Shown: piece by piece, positions 20,431-52,414 of the stretch | Position numbering within the stretch: the stretch's first letter is position 1 | How the letters are laid out: each line of letters opens with the position of its first letter | Source: Muscardinus avellanarius | Lineage: Eukaryota > Chordata > Mammalia > Rodentia > Gliridae | Length of the DNA: 64,000 nt | Reading direction: 5' to 3' | Assembly: GCA_963383645.1 (NCBI GenBank) | Contig: OY726569.1 | Coordinates: 25,987,054 to 26,051,053 of the forward strand | Position numbers and translations under genes: made by a program | The notes under the pieces: generated by a model | The model's input: the letters and a program-made list of their open reading frames with translations, nothing else | Database searches by the model: none | What the model was told of the DNA's origin: nothing

Positions 20431-20870
20431 GCTTTCTAGCAAGGTTGGTTATCTAGTGCCTGGCCCCACATAAAAAAAGCGCTCTGGCTGGGATATTTCC
20501 TCTATCAAAGCTAAGGGGGACTTTGAAGTGTTTGTGCTTCTCCTGAGCAAGTATCCTTTAGAGGATGGACAGAATAGACTGGACACACCAAAACTCCATG
20601 GCCTACTAAAATATTCTAAACTTGGAAAAGAACTAGTAAAGGTGTTAAGAAATAAGCTAGAAATAAAAGTTTGTTTCGTTTTTGGTACTACGGACTCTTT
20701 GGTCTGCCAGTTTTTGGAGCAGAGGGCTTATGCTCCAAACACACAGAAGTTCATCATGTGGCTTGCATGGCTCTGCAGGAACTCCCTTCACTATATTACT
20801 AACTCCCTCTGGGGGGAAAAAAAAAAGTTTTACAATACTTTCAGTGATGCCGCAGGGCTTAAAAGGGCCA
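20431..20870. other. Single-copy stretch with an isolated open frame
   Basis: A plus-strand frame of 144 codons (20528-20962) runs through single-copy sequence and then into a SINE. No known domain, no splice context and no supporting upstream exon. I do not call it a gene. Confidence 0.3.
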
Positions 20871-21570
20871 AACAGCTGGGTGTGGCAGTAAATGCTTTTA
20901 ATTACAGAATTTGGAGTCTGAGACAGGAGGATCTGGGTTCAAGGACAGCCTCAGCTACTTAGTCCCTTTGCAACTCAGGAGACCGTTCGAAAATAATAAA
21001 AAATATGGTTGGGTATGTAGCTCAGAGGTAGAATGTCATCTCCAGTACCGCATAAAGTCAAACATGCACCCAAGAGCAAGGCAGAAACATGTCAACAGTT
21101 TAAGTCCACTGACTTGGGAGTTGTCTGAGCCAGAAGAAATGGTTTGAAGCAAGCATCCTGGCCAAGTGTGATCGTGTGCTTGTAACTCCTGTACTTGGGA
21201 GGCCGAAACCAGTGATTGCTGGTTCCCAACCATCAGCTACTTAGTAAGGTCTTCTGCAACTTAAGACCCTGTTTCACATTAAAGAATATAATATAGAGCT
21301 GGGGGTGTAGATTGGATTTGCAAGTCCCCTGGGTTCAATCTCTAGTAAAAGGCGGGGAACGGGGGGTGGGGGGGGGTGGGGGTGGGGACGACACATTCTG
21401 ACAAGAGATACAGGAAGGGCAGATCATTCCTGCTATTCTACTAAAAACTAAGTTGAATGCAAAATGGAAGTCTCTGCTTGTAATTCCAATACTTGGGGAG
21501 GCTGAGCCAGGAGGATCACAGGTTCAAAGCCAGCTTGAGCTACATAGTGGGACCCTGTTTGAAAACAAAG
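20871..21570 (+). mobile_element. Three degraded plus-strand SINEs
   Basis: Copies 20871-21056, 21160-21351 and left arm 21463-21570. The second ends in a G-rich tract (21355-21392) instead of an A tail. Confidence 0.75.
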
Positions 21571-22390
21571 GGTACAAAACTAGGCATTTTCTAGTAATAT
21601 ATTTTGAAACTTTTAGGTCAATGGACCACTCTAGTTCTTGATGGAAACAGGACATGAAAATGTTTCCTGTGAGGTGCTGAGATCTTGGGAGTAGGTTCAC
21701 TGTGGTTTGGAAGTAGTTCTTTTTGGACTCAGGATGTGGCCTCAGACATTGATTATTCCTGTTGTAATGTTCAAAACCCACTGATACAGACCAGACTGAA
21801 CTGTGGAGCTTTCAACAAAGTACCTCATCTCTGACATGCAATACCAAGGAAGAGAAGACATTTGTTCGAATCAGTTACCACTATCAGCATTTATCTAGGA
21901 ACTATTCATACCCCCTAATGTGCTACCCAATGAAGCAAGTAGGCTTCATGTGACTGAATTAGAAAATGCAACTGAAGGCATAACATTTCCACCATCAGTT
22001 ATACTTACAGCAAGGCCCTCACCTCATCAATGTAGTTGAGACCAAACTTCAAAACAAAGTAAAATTGAAGTTATAGCAACTGGGGGCCTGGATTCAATCT
22101 CCAATAACACACAAAGGCTGGGGGCCAACCAATTACACTTAACTGGTCTACAGTACATAAAAAGATTAAAAAAAAAAAAACCTTCCTGTCTCTGCCTAGG
22201 ATCCAAAGTATCTACATCTGGTTCCCTTCAACCTTCCAATGCGACACTTGAGAAAAATATTTTGTGTAGGGTTAGTGCAGTGCTGGAGATAAGGCTTAAT
22301 TTTGTATGTCAAACAATTTTACACTGAAAACCAAACTGACATGACCAAGAGTGTAAATGAAACAGGGTTCATCATCAAAAATTTTTCCTG
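21570..22390. other. Single-copy stretch, nothing recognised
   Basis: About 800 bases of AT-rich single-copy sequence with at most one SINE right-arm remnant (22077-22118). No coding, RNA or regulatory feature recognised. Confidence 0.4.
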
Positions 22391-22394
22391 TTAA

Positions 22395-23033
22395 CTGGGT
22401 ATTGAAAACAGGAACATTCTACCTATGAAACTGAGTTGGAGGGCCTCACTAAGTAGGTGAGGCTGGTGGGGAATGAGATCTTCTGTCTTATCCTCCCAAT
22501 TGCTGGGATTACAAGCACATGCCAGCTAAAATGTATATTCCTGATTGAAGTTATATGAACTAGGTCCACTATAGTAGTGGAGTTCTGTGGCTAAGTCATT
22601 CTTTGTACTAAAACACTGACACCTGAAGACAAAAAATTGTGAGCGTCATTACTACTACGGCAGTCACATATTCCCAGGACAAAGTATTTTTTTCCTGGGT
22701 CTGGAACACAAGGGGGGTATTTGACCTCAGAACTACAACCCCTGCTCTATTTCTTATTTTGTAACAGGATCTAAGTAGCTGAGGCTGGCCACGCACCATG
22801 ACCGTCTTAGCCTCCTGAATGCATGTGCCACCATGCGAGGCTCCAAAGTACACTTTTAAGCTGTCAGAGCCAGGCATGGTGGCACACACTTGTAATCCCA
22901 GCATTCAGGAGACTGAGACCGGAGGATCACGGTTTCCTCAGCAACTTAGGCCACCCTCAAGTTAGTGAGATCGTTTCAGAATAAATGAATAAAAAACAGG
23001 GCTGGGGGTATAGCTCCGGGGTCAAACCCATAA
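22395..23033. mobile_element. SINE cluster
   Basis: Minus copy 22395-22526, minus type A copy 22688-22842, plus type A copy 22867-23033. Confidence 0.8.
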
Positions 23034-23335
23034 AAAAGTGCATCCATTTCTCTGCAACTCTAAAAAGCACATTTATTTGTAGTCTTCCCTGCCATTTCCT
23101 TTTCACACTAGTTTTTACCTTTGAACTCTAAAAAACAATGCTAAGTCGAACTGGTCTCTTATTTTACTTGACGGCTCAAATTGTTCAGTTTCTCTAAATT
23201 CCTTCCTATCCAATCTTCATCTGATTGTAGTTAATTCCCTTCCAAAGCACCAATATTGTTTCTACTTGCATTGTTTTGCTTTTCTACCATAACCTAGTTC
23301 TTTGAGACACTACAATCAAACTGGCACTAAACTTT

Positions 23336-23532
23336 TTTCACTACTGGGGATGAAACCCAGGGACATTTAACTCCGAGCTACATCCTAGCCTTATTTTTTA
23401 TCTTTATTTTGAAACAGGGTCTCACAGAGATGCAAAGAGCCTAAGTAGCTGAGGACGTCCACAAACTGCAATCCTCCCGTTTCAGGCTCCCAAAGGCTGG
23501 GGTTATAATAAGCATGCGTCATTATGCCGGGC
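23336..23532 (-). mobile_element. Dimeric SINE
   Basis: CTACTGGGGATGAAACCCAG to CATTATGCCGGGC on the plus strand, a reverse-oriented copy. Confidence 0.85.
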
Positions 23533-24360
23533 TCTGAGTGGCACCAATCCTATTCTTGGCAGATCATGGATGGGTGAGATAATATCTGAGTTGAAATTCA
23601 GTGGATGTCATCTATTTAAGTTTTCCATCTCCAAGTTAGCAGCTTCCTGTTAGCTAAGAAAGGTACCCTACTTGAGTACCAAAGAACTTTCCTCTTAGTA
23701 TCTGACACGCAATATCAAAAAATGATTTCAAATGATTTTTAAATCACTGCTTTCCAAATATTAAGCTTCCAAGCTTTTTTGGTGGTGTTGGGGACTGAAC
23801 CCAAGGCCAATGCCGTGGCATATCGACAACGTTCGCTCTGAATTATACAGAGAAGTTTTTAAAATGCATCATGTTGAACCACAAGTTCACAGACAACCTC
23901 TCAAGTAGACGCATCAACTTAGGGAGATCCAATTTCAAAAATAAACACAGAGCTCCAGGGCAGCACAGATGAAGACATGTGCCTGGGTTTAATCCTCAGC
24001 AAAAAAGGGAAGTGCTTAAGACTGAAGAAATGTCATAGCAATTATACCCATCTAATCGATGCCCTCATTGTAACACTGCTAGCACTGTTTTCAGAGTCTA
24101 TTTGGCTAGTCAAGAACCTGTGAAACTCAGCTGACCAAGTACTAGGATGAATGGTGTGTTACACTGTGCAAAGAAATGCTATTTCAACCAAGTTTACTTT
24201 TGTTTTAGTTTTGACCTAGGAATCTGAATTGTCCCATTATTTGAATATTGTAGACTGTGAACTCTTCCCTAAGGGGAAAAAATACTCTAGGCGTGTATGT
24301 ATACAGGGTATAGACATTGAACGTAACCCAGAGTTTTCTACCTATTAAAAGTACTTTCCA
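23533..24360. other. Mostly single-copy stretch
   Basis: Contains two very degraded SINE remnants (about 23777-23820 minus, 23880-24006 plus). Otherwise nothing recognised. Confidence 0.4.
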
Positions 24361-24663
24361 AGCTAGGCATGGTGGTGCACGCTTATAATCCCAGCATTCA
24401 GGAGGCTGAGACAAGAGGATTAAGATCCACAGACAGCCTAAGTTATTTAGTGAGGTCCTCAGAAATTCAAGAGACCCTGTTTCAAAACATAGAACAAAAA
24501 ATAGGGCTGAGGGTGAGTGTAGCCCAGAGGTAGAATGCTCCTGGGTGCCATCCCTAGTATTGCAAAAAGAGAAAAAGTACATTTCAGTTTTTCTCAGGCA
24601 GAGACTCCCCCAACCTTCAACCTCCCACACTGGGATTACAGGCATGCACCATCACACCAGGCT
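24361..24663. mobile_element. SINE pair
   Basis: Plus copy 24361-24570 and minus left-arm fragment 24588-24663. Confidence 0.8.
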
Positions 24664-25035
24664 AAGAAAAGCTACTTTTATAGCTTGCATTTGTACTCCA
24701 AAGGTAGTCCCACAGCTCGGCCCCTTCTGTTTGGTCACCTGTTACTAAGAATCTATGAGTTCCTTATATAATCCAGGACTTTTGTTCACAGTCAGCAGGA
24801 TGCAAATACCAACTGTGTTGCATATTATAAAATAATAACTTTTGGAGGACTCCAAGGTACATGTATTTTGGAACCTTTAGGAATAGGCAAGCACGACAAA
24901 TCAAGACAGCTGAATACTATCAACATCCATATTTAGAAGTCTTTGTGCTAACTGTTATAGTAACCCACATGCAACTAATCAAATGAGGGGGGTGAAGATA
25001 GTTGTTCACTTGGACAGAAAGTCATTTAAAGATTT
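24664..25035. other. Single-copy stretch downstream of HNRNPC
   Basis: AT-rich sequence with no repeat or exon recognised. Lies about 1 kb beyond the HNRNPC poly(A) signal in the direction of transcription. Confidence 0.4.
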
Positions 25036-25238
25036 TTTTTTTTTTATGGCACTGGGGTTCCAGGAAACAGGAAACGCTTCTACCTCCAGGCTACACACCC
25101 ACACCTATTTTTTTTTAAAATATATTTTTATTTGGAAACAGTATCTCCTCCCAAGCCAGCAGGCTGGCTTCAAACCTTCGCAATCCTCCTGTCTCCGCCT
25201 CCCAAGGGAATTACAAGCATAAGCAACCATGCCCGGCT
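25036..25238 (-). mobile_element. Type C SINE
   Basis: GGCACTGGGGTTCCAGGAAA to CAACCATGCCCGGC. The right arm has the type C replacement. It marks the lower end of the SINE-free HNRNPC 3' region. Confidence 0.87.
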
Positions 25239-25979
25239 AAAGTTTTTTTCTTTTTAAAGTATAGCCTTCACTATGTTCTCAATTACAGGAGAAGGCAAAC
25301 TACATAAGACCTGAAAATAAAGAGCTCTCCTATTCTCAGTAACACTGAGGCAGTCACAAAATCTAATAAAGGGAACTGGGACTACAAATATTGAATCTCT
25401 ACTCCATGTCAGCTATTTAACACATTTAACAAAAAACCCCGTTTTCAGTGAAATATAATTTCAGTAGTGTGTGGTGGTATGCATTAGTAATTATGACCCC
25501 AAGAAAACTGTATTTAGAACAACCTAAAGAAATTATGGAGGTCGCTGTAAAACAAAGATTTTTAAAGTAAATAATTATGAAATACAAAAAATAATAAAAA
25601 CCAGGTGTTTTTCCTCCAAATTCCTGGTTTAATAAGGACTTGTTTATTTTGAGAAAAAAGGCCCCAAACATCAGGCTGTTCACAAAAATAACCCACAGTA
25701 TCAACTTTAGAAAACAAATATTAAGACTATTACACTATTTTTCTAGAGGATGCATATGGCATGCCAACTCTCATTCACAAAAATACATTGTTACATTTGT
25801 GTTGGACTGCCCCACACAATACTCTTGTTTGGGGCTTAACACACATACCTCTAACTCAAAGCTGTTCTCAGGTGCTACAACTAAATGAGATTGCCTTTGC
25901 AGTTAGGGAAGCAACTACTGAAATCATGTATGAATGAAACTGTACTCCCTGTATAACAAGAGATTATGTTGGAGACAGT

Positions 25980-26260
25980 TGATAAAAACCATACATCCTT
26001 TTTATTGTTAAGTCATAAAGAGGTATCAAAATTAAAAGCAAAAATTACAGGGTAAGACTTAACAAAACTACTAGGAGCATCAAAGGAAAATGGGACTAGG
26101 CGCAGGGAGTATGAATTAATGAACATGGAAAGGACAAGGATAAGGAGAACAGTGAGCATGTGCTGAAGATACTAGGGGAGAGGATCTGTGAAACTTTTAT
26201 CTCAGACAAGCGCCTAGATAAAGAAATAATGGGATACAATTTCTAAACCCCACTATGTGC
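25980..26260 (-). other. HNRNPC: HNRNPC 3' UTR (short form)
   Basis: About 280 nt follow the stop codon before the first poly(A) signal. The stretch carries no SINE, which fits selection on a 3' UTR. The SINE-free sequence continues to about 25.24 kb and contains another AATAAA on the minus strand near 25.65 kb, so a longer 3' UTR form is possible. The exact cleavage point is not visible. Confidence 0.75.
26001..26006 (-). terminator. HNRNPC: HNRNPC polyadenylation signal
   Basis: AATAAA on the minus strand (TTTATT on the plus strand), followed about 10-20 nt downstream by a GT-rich stretch (GGATGTATGGTTTTT). Cleavage is expected around 25980-25990. Confidence 0.8.
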
Positions 26261-45274
<19,014 letters not shown>

Positions 45275-46080
45275 GCCGGGCGTGGTGGCGCACGCTTGTA
45301 ATCCCAGCATTCGGGAGGCTGAGACCGGAGGATCACGGTTCGCGGACAGCCTCAGCTACTTAGTGAGGCCCTCTGCAACTCAGTGAGACCCGGTTTCAAA
45401 ATAAAGAATAAAAAATAGGGCAGGGGGCGTAGCTCGGAGGTAAAATGCCCCTGGGTTCCATCTCCAGACCCACAAAAAAAATAAATAAATAAATAAAATA
45501 AAATGTTATTTTTTTTTAATTTGATGAAAGCCACACATGGTGGCACAAACTTGTAATCCCAGCATTTGGGAGGCTAGAACACAAGGATCCAGGTTCAAAG
45601 CCAGCCTCAACTACTTCTGAGGCTGTTTGCAACTCAGTGTGCTCCTGTTTCAAAATTAAGAATAAAAAGGAGAGTTGAGAGTGTGGCTCAGTGGTAGAAT
45701 GTCCCTAGATTCCATCCCCAGTAAGGGGGGGGGGAGGAGAGAGAATATATCTCAAGAGTTGACTCCTGGCCTGAGGCAAATGACTTGCCCTCTGAGATTT
45801 AAGATTTTAATCTGTAAATAGGGCTGTAACAGCTGGAGAAGGAATCCATGATTAAGAAGCTACTTAAAGATTGACCAGGGCATGGTGGAGGTAGCTTGTA
45901 ATTTCAACATTTAGGAGGCTAAGACAAGAGGATTGGGGCTCAAGGACAGGTATAGCTACTTAGTGAGGCCCTTTTCAACTCAGTAAGACCTTGTTTCAAA
46001 ATAAATTAAAAAATAGGGCTGGGGGTGCACCTTAGAGGTAGAATGCCCCTGGGTTCGATCCCCAATACTGCCAAAAAGAA
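45275..46080 (+). mobile_element. Three plus-strand SINEs, first near consensus
   Basis: Type A copy 45275-45495 is a good reference: CATTCGGGAGGCTGAGACCG, GGTTCGCGGACAGCCTCAGC, GGGCAGGGGGCGTAGCTCGG and an (AAAT) tail. Older copies follow at 45528-45735 (with a G run) and 45872-46075. Confidence 0.92.
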
Positions 46081-46203
46081 AGTAGCTCAAACCTATCCAT
46101 TGGCATGCAAATGCCTAATATTACAGGTCTTTTTAAAGTAAAATGCTTTACACTCTAAGCTTTTATCCAAGCCTGCTGAACCTTTCCAAGAACATTCATG
46201 CAA

Positions 46204-48600
46204 AATTTGGTAGTATACTGCTATAATCCCACTACATGGGAGGCTGAGGACCACAGGTTCACAGCCAGACTCAAAAACTTAAGAGTGGTTTTAGGTGGCA
46301 TATCACCCGATTAAGATTCTGAGTGGATGAAATCTTATAATTAAGGTGAGAAGACCTTCAGTAAACTAGATGCACAGACTTTTGGAAAGAAACTAGGATA
46401 CCAGGGAAGAAATGAAGCGTCCGTGGTCTGTGTGGTATGAGGAACTAAACACAGGGCTGCTCACCCCCAAGCTATGCACTGAGCCTTTTTTAGTGAAGAC
46501 AGGGTCTGCCTAAATTCCAGAAGGGGTGCAAAACTGCAATCCTGGTGTCTTAGCCTCCAAAGTACTGTGATGATACAAAGGCGGGACCACACCCAAAGCT
46601 CAGCAACAAATAGCAATAAAACTAGCTGTTATGGCATCACCCAAATTCCAAAATAAGCCAGTAAGAGCAAGGTAGCAGGAAACATGCATGGTTATCAGAG
46701 AGGTCAAGAGAAATATGTTAATTCTAAAATAATCACTAAGTATTTACTGGAAAGGAAAGGCAAACATCTTTGGAATCTGGACCTCCCTAAAATGCTAAGA
46801 CTATAGCTGGGCGTGGTGGCACATGCTTGTTAATCCCAGTGCTTAGGAGGCGGAGACAGGATGGCACAGGTTGGAAGCCAGCCTCCCTGGTTTAAGAGAC
46901 CCTGTTTCCAAATTAAAAAGTGTAAAAGTAGGTCTGGGTGTGTAGCCCGGAGGTAGAAGGGTTTCCAGGAACCCTAGTACCAAAAAATAATAAAATATAA
47001 ATAAAATGCTGACACTAGCCTCAAACCCGCAACTCTCCTGTCTCTGCCTCAGAAGTACTGGGATTACAGCTGTATGTCACCGGGCCCAAACAACTTTGTT
47101 TCAGTACAGGGGGTGGCACCCAGGGGCATTCTATCTGAGCCATACAGCCAGCCCTATTTTTTATTCTTTATTTTAAAACAGGGTCTCACTCAGATTCAGA
47201 GGGACTCACTAAGTAGCTGAGGCTAGCCTTAAACCTGTGATCCACCTGTCTCAGCCTCCCAAGTACTGGGATTATAATTGTGTGCCATCACGCCCAGCTT
47301 GCCACAAACTTTTCTGTGTGTGTGTGGTCCTGGGGGTAGAACCCAGAGGCTTTCTACCTACGGGCTATACTCCCAGGCCTTTTTTATATTTTATTTGGAA
47401 ATAGGGTCTAAGTTGGTGAGAGCCTCACTAAGTAGCTGAGGCTGGCTTTGAACCTGTGAGATCCTCCCATCTCAGCCTCCCAAGCGAGGGGATTACAAGC
47501 GTGCGCCACCACGCCCGGCTGCCACAAACTTTAAAATAGGGCAACGCTGGGATGATTTCTTAAGCACAAGATACTTCATCTTAGCCCCCAATAAAATCCC
47601 AGAACTAAACTGGGCAAGGTTGTAATCCTAGCATTTGGGAGGCTGAGACAGGAGGGTCGCAGTTCAGAGAGCCTCAGCTTCTTAGTTAGGCCCTTGCAAC
47701 TCAGTGAGACCCTGTTTCAAAATAAATAAAATAGTGCTGGGGTGTAGCTCAGAAGTAGAATGTCCCTGGGTTCAATCCCCAGTACTGCAAAAATAATAAT
47801 CTCAAAACGAATCCAGACACCAGATACATTCAGTCCCATTCATAATCCATTCCCAAATAAGGTAATCACTCACTTTCTTCATTATTTTTTGTGGCACAGG
47901 GGATTGAACCGATGGGCATGATATCTGAGCTACATGCACAGCATGCCCAGGATGATCTTAATTTGTGAATTTCCCTGCTTTGACATCCTATACTGATTTT
48001 AATGGTAAATACTTCCTTTGAAAATAACTGATGCCAGACCCTGTGGTATGTGCCTATAATCCAAGGACCAAGGTAGCCATAAAGATCAGATTCATTGCCA
48101 GCTTAGGCAATGTGGTGAGACAGTGTTTCAAACTAAACAGGACAGAATACCTTGAAGTTGGAATGGCCTCAGGTTCAATTCCCAGCAGCCCTTTAAAAAA
48201 AAAAAAAAAAACCCTAGCCGGGCATGGTGGCCCAGGCTTGTAACCCAGTGCTTGGGAGGCGGAAAGAGGAAGATCCCATCAACATACCAGCATCTCCTTT
48301 AAGGCACAGAGTGTGGTCTTAAACTACAATCTGTCTCACCCTCCCAAATTATGGGATTTTAGGTACAAAGGCCCTAAGTTCAACCCACTACTTTATTTTT
48401 TTATTTTTTGCGGGTCTGGGGGTGGAACCCAGGGGCATTTGACCTCCGAGCTACAACTCCTGCCCTATTTTTTATTCTTTATTTTGAAACTGGGTCTCAC
48501 TGAGTTGCAGAGGGCCTAAGTAGCTGAGGCTGTATGTGAACCGTGAATGCTGGGATTACAAACTTGCGCCACCACGCCCGGCTGAGTCAATCCACTAGTT
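46204..48600. mobile_element. SINE cluster
   Basis: Plus remnant 46204-46290; minus 46430-46605; plus type C 46806-46995; minus tail 47010-47085; minus 47100-47300; minus type B 47317-47518; plus 47608-47795; minus remnant 47887-47960; plus 48028-48208; plus head 48216-48280; minus remnant 48310-48375; minus type A 48392-48582. Confidence 0.82.
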
Positions 48601-48619
48601 TAAAAGTAAAAAGATCCAC

Positions 48620-49565
48620 TGGACATAGTGGCACAAGCTTGTAATCCCTATACCGCGGAGGCTGATACAGGAAGATTACACAGGTTCGAAGCCAGCCTCA
48701 GCTACTTAGTGAGGCTCTCAGAAACTTAGCGAGTCCCTGTTTCCATATAAAGTATAAAATAGTTGATCCAAGTATTAAATAGCCCAGAGGTAGAAAAGCC
48801 CCTGGGTTCCACCCCCAGTACTACAAAAATAAAAATAAAAGACCCTATTATAGAAAACAGAAAAATCAGACAGACCAGAAGCCAGGAGTGGTGGCCCATA
48901 TTTGTAATCCCAGTACTTGGGAGGCTGAGAAAGGATTACAGGTTCAAGGCCAGCCTCAACTGCTTAGGAGGCTCTCAGCAACTTAGCAAAATCCCGTTTC
49001 CATAAAAATATATAAAAATAAGTCTGCAGATATAGCTCAGGGGGAAAGCCCGAATTCCATCCATAGTACCAAATTAAAAAAAAAAACTGAGCTTGGTGGT
49101 GCATGCTTGTAATCCTAGAGGTTGGGAGGCTGATCTAACAGGTTGGAGGCCAGCCTCAGCTACTTAGTGAGGCTCTCAGCAACTCAGACCCTGTTTCCAA
49201 ACAAAGTATATATATATATATATATATAGCCTGGATGTAGAAAAGCCCATCCCTGGGTTCCACCTCCAGTAACACACACCCAAAAAAGTCAGGTCACATA
49301 CTTGGTCAAGACTCCAGAAAATACCAAAATTACTTTTTTTTCTCCCTGTCAAACTTGCTAAGCTAATGTAAGAACAGGATAGCCGGGCATGGTGGCGCAT
49401 GCTTCTAAACCCAGCATTAGGGATGGTGAGACCAGAGCATTAGGGTTCGCAGACAGACTCAGCTACTTCGGCATCTCGGTGAGATCTGGTTGAAAAATAA
49501 ATAAAAAATAGAGCAGGGGTTTTAGCTCGAAGGCCGAATGCCTCTGGGTTCCATCCCCAGAACCG
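48620..49565 (+). mobile_element. Four plus-strand SINEs in a row
   Basis: Type B copies 48620-48840, 48880-49085 and 49088-49285 (the last with an internal TA tract at 49206-49228), then type A 49382-49565 ending in a G-rich tract. Confidence 0.87.
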
Positions 49566-49567
49566 GA

Positions 49568-49606
49568 CGGGGCGCGGGGCGGGGGGGGGGGGGCGGGGGG
49601 GACTGA
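49568..49606 (+). repeat. G-rich tract with quadruplex potential
   Basis: Runs of G interrupted by single C or A (GGGGCGCGGGGCGGGG and longer) at the 3' end of a type A SINE, in place of the usual A tail. Confidence 0.85.
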
Positions 49607-49635
49607 ACGGGATGGAGAAAACCCTCAATTCAATT

Positions 49636-50290
49636 TTTTTTTTTTTTGCGGGTCTGGGGATGGAACCCAGGGGCATTCGACCTCCGAGCTACAGCCCCTG
49701 CCCTAGTTTTTCTTTATTTTGAAACTGGGTCTCACTGAGTTGCAGAGGGCCTGAGTACCTGAGGCTGTCCGCGAACCGCGATCCTCCAGGTTTCAGCCTC
49801 CCAAATGCTGGGATTATAAGCGCGCACCACCACGCCCGGCTCAATTCAATTTCTAAGTATAACTTCAAGCCAGATATGGTGGAGCATATCTGTAATCTCT
49901 GAGCTGAGACAAAAATTCCAGATTTGAGGACAACCACACAACTTAAGAGGATTTCAACTATTAAGGAGTAAATCCATGTTTTCAAACTAAAATGTAAGCT
50001 AGATCTACTAACAATTCCTAAAGCCAAAAAAGTGCTTGTTAACAGGTTCAAAAGCAGCCTCAGTGTGGTAAGGTTTTGAGCAACTTAAAACAATGTTTCC
50101 AAATAAAAAACAGGGCAGGTAATCCCAGCATCTAAGGTGCTAACACAGGAGTTCATGGTTCTTAACCAGCCTCAGCCACTAGGGAGGTCCTTTTGCAACT
50201 CATTGAGACCCCATTTCAAAATAAAAATAGGGCTGGGAATATAGCTCAGAAGTAGAATTCCCCAGGGTTCAATCTTCAATAAAAAAAAGT
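49636..50290. mobile_element. SINE cluster
   Basis: Minus type A copy 49636-49840, degraded plus copy 49870-50110, plus copy 50115-50290. Confidence 0.8.
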
Positions 50291-50477
50291 CCAAATTTTC
50301 TTGGGAGTGCAGGATGCTACATATAACATAGCTTTTAACTTTGGCATTGACCCACACATAATTAGCAAGTATATAAAACCACTGCCCTTATTTATAAAAA
50401 TGTTTACCCTTTTGAAAAGGGACACTTTTCAGGGCTTTCAAATTGTAGATTTGAAACCCTATTTCAAAACAAAAACA

Positions 50478-52400
50478 TAGCCCAGCATGATCGTGCAAAC
50501 TTGTAACCCCAGCATTTGGGAGGCTGAGGCAGAAGGATCATGGTTCGAGTACAGACTCAGCTATTTATAGGTCGGGCATGGTGGCGCAGCTCTGAGGTAT
50601 ATAATGTCCCTGGCATCCCCAGTACCGGCGGAAAAAAATTTCAAGATATGAGATTTTGAGAGTTTTAATATTTAAGCGGCTGGGCATGGTGGTGGATGCT
50701 TGTATCCCAGCATTCGGGAGGCTGAGAAAGGATGATTGTGGTTCACAGACAGCTACTTCCTGAGGTCCTTTGCAACTGAGACCGTTTCAATAAAAAGAAT
50801 AAAAAATGGAGCCGGATGTGTAGCTCAGAGGTAGAATGCTCCTGAGTTCCATCCCCAGTACCACACAGAAAAGAACTTTACCTGAGTGTGGTGGCTTATA
50901 CCTGCAATTCCAATACTCAGGAATCACAAACAGGATTGCAGGTTTGAGGACATTCTCAGCAAGTAATGAGGCTAATCTAGCAAGACTGTTTCCAAATAAA
51001 AAATGAACATTTCTAACTGAATAGCATGGCCATGAAGTCTAAATCCTTGGGCTTTTTGGCATGTGTGCAACTTGGGATTGAACCAAGGTGCTTTCTACTG
51101 AGCTATGCTCCCATTTTGAAACAAAGTTGTGAAAGTTGAAGACTGCTGTGTCTCAAAAGATTTGATAATGTTGGGTACAGTGGCACACTTGTAAGCCAGT
51201 ACACTTAGGCAGAAACACAAAGTTTGCAGGTTAATGCCAACCTCAGCTACTTAGGATCTGATCAACCTAATGAAATCCTGTTTCAAAATAAAAAACAAAG
51301 CCAGGTGTGGTAGCACATTCTGTAATCATTTGCAATCAGCTTCTGAGAGGCTGAGACAGGACAGAGGTTCATGAATAGCCTCAGCTACTTTGGCCTTGGG
51401 GGTATAGCTCAGAGGCATAATGACGCTGGGTTATACTCCCAGTACAAAAAAAGAAAGCAGAACTGTGGGTGTAGCTCGGTGTTATAATATCCCTAGGTTC
51501 AATGCCCAGCACTGAAAAAAAATTGATATATAAAATTAAGGAAATGCGCCAGGTGTGGTGGCGCACGCTTGTAAGCCCCGCGCTTGGGAGGCGGAGTCAG
51601 GAGGATCATGCTGATTTGAAGCCAGCCTTGCTGGCTTAAGAGACCCTGTTTCCCAATAAAAATATAAAAATAGGTCTGAGAGTGTAGCCCGGAGATAGAA
51701 TGGCTTCCAGGAACCCCAGTACCACCACAAAAATTAACAAAATAAGTAAATACACATCCCTAGAGCACTAGAGTATTCACTGGATGTGATACTCCATGAT
51801 TTGGGGTTCTCTTCTTTACTGGAAACCTTGACATTTTCTACATTCTCAACCTTCATTTAACTCTGCCATCAAATATCCTTTGTGGTGCCAGGCATGGTGG
51901 CACATGCCTGTGATCTAGTACTTGAGAGGCTGAAACAGGAGGATTCCAAGGTTTGATGACAGTTTTAGCAAGTAGTGAGACCTTGTTTCTAAATAATAAA
52001 ATAGGGCTGCAGGTGTAGCTCCGAGTTAAGATTTCCCCTCATTTCAACCCCCCCCACACCTAAGTGCCAAGGTGCTAACATATGCCTGTAATCCCAGTAC
52101 TTGGGAGGCTGAATAGTATTCACAAATTTACAGCTTGCCTCAGAAACCTAGTGAGACCCATTTTTAATATAAAAGTAATATCCCCTCAAGTTCAATCCTA
52201 TATACACCCAAAAGCAGGAAAGTTCAGCTGGGTCTGGTGGAACACACTTGTATTTGAGAGGAGACAGGAAGACTGCAGATTGAAAGCCAGCCTCAGCAAC
52301 TTCATGCGCCGTTTCAAAATAAACTTGGAAAATCGAAGTTGAGGTACTTCTATTAGCTCAGTGGTAGAATACTCCCTGGATTCAATCCCCAGCACCACAA
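50478..52400. mobile_element. SINE cluster, mostly plus strand
   Basis: Plus pieces 50478-50575, 50573-50635, 50678-50865 and 50880-51005; minus remnant 51060-51120; plus 51170-51290, 51299-51450, right arm 51458-51520; type C 51548-51735; plus 51887-52065, 52066-52200, 52222-52400. Confidence 0.78.
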
Positions 52401-52414
52401 AAATAAGATTTAGA

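Noticed and set aside
20528..20962. 144-codon plus-strand frame
   Set aside because: No recognisable domain, runs into a SINE, no splice or promoter context. Kept only as an observation.
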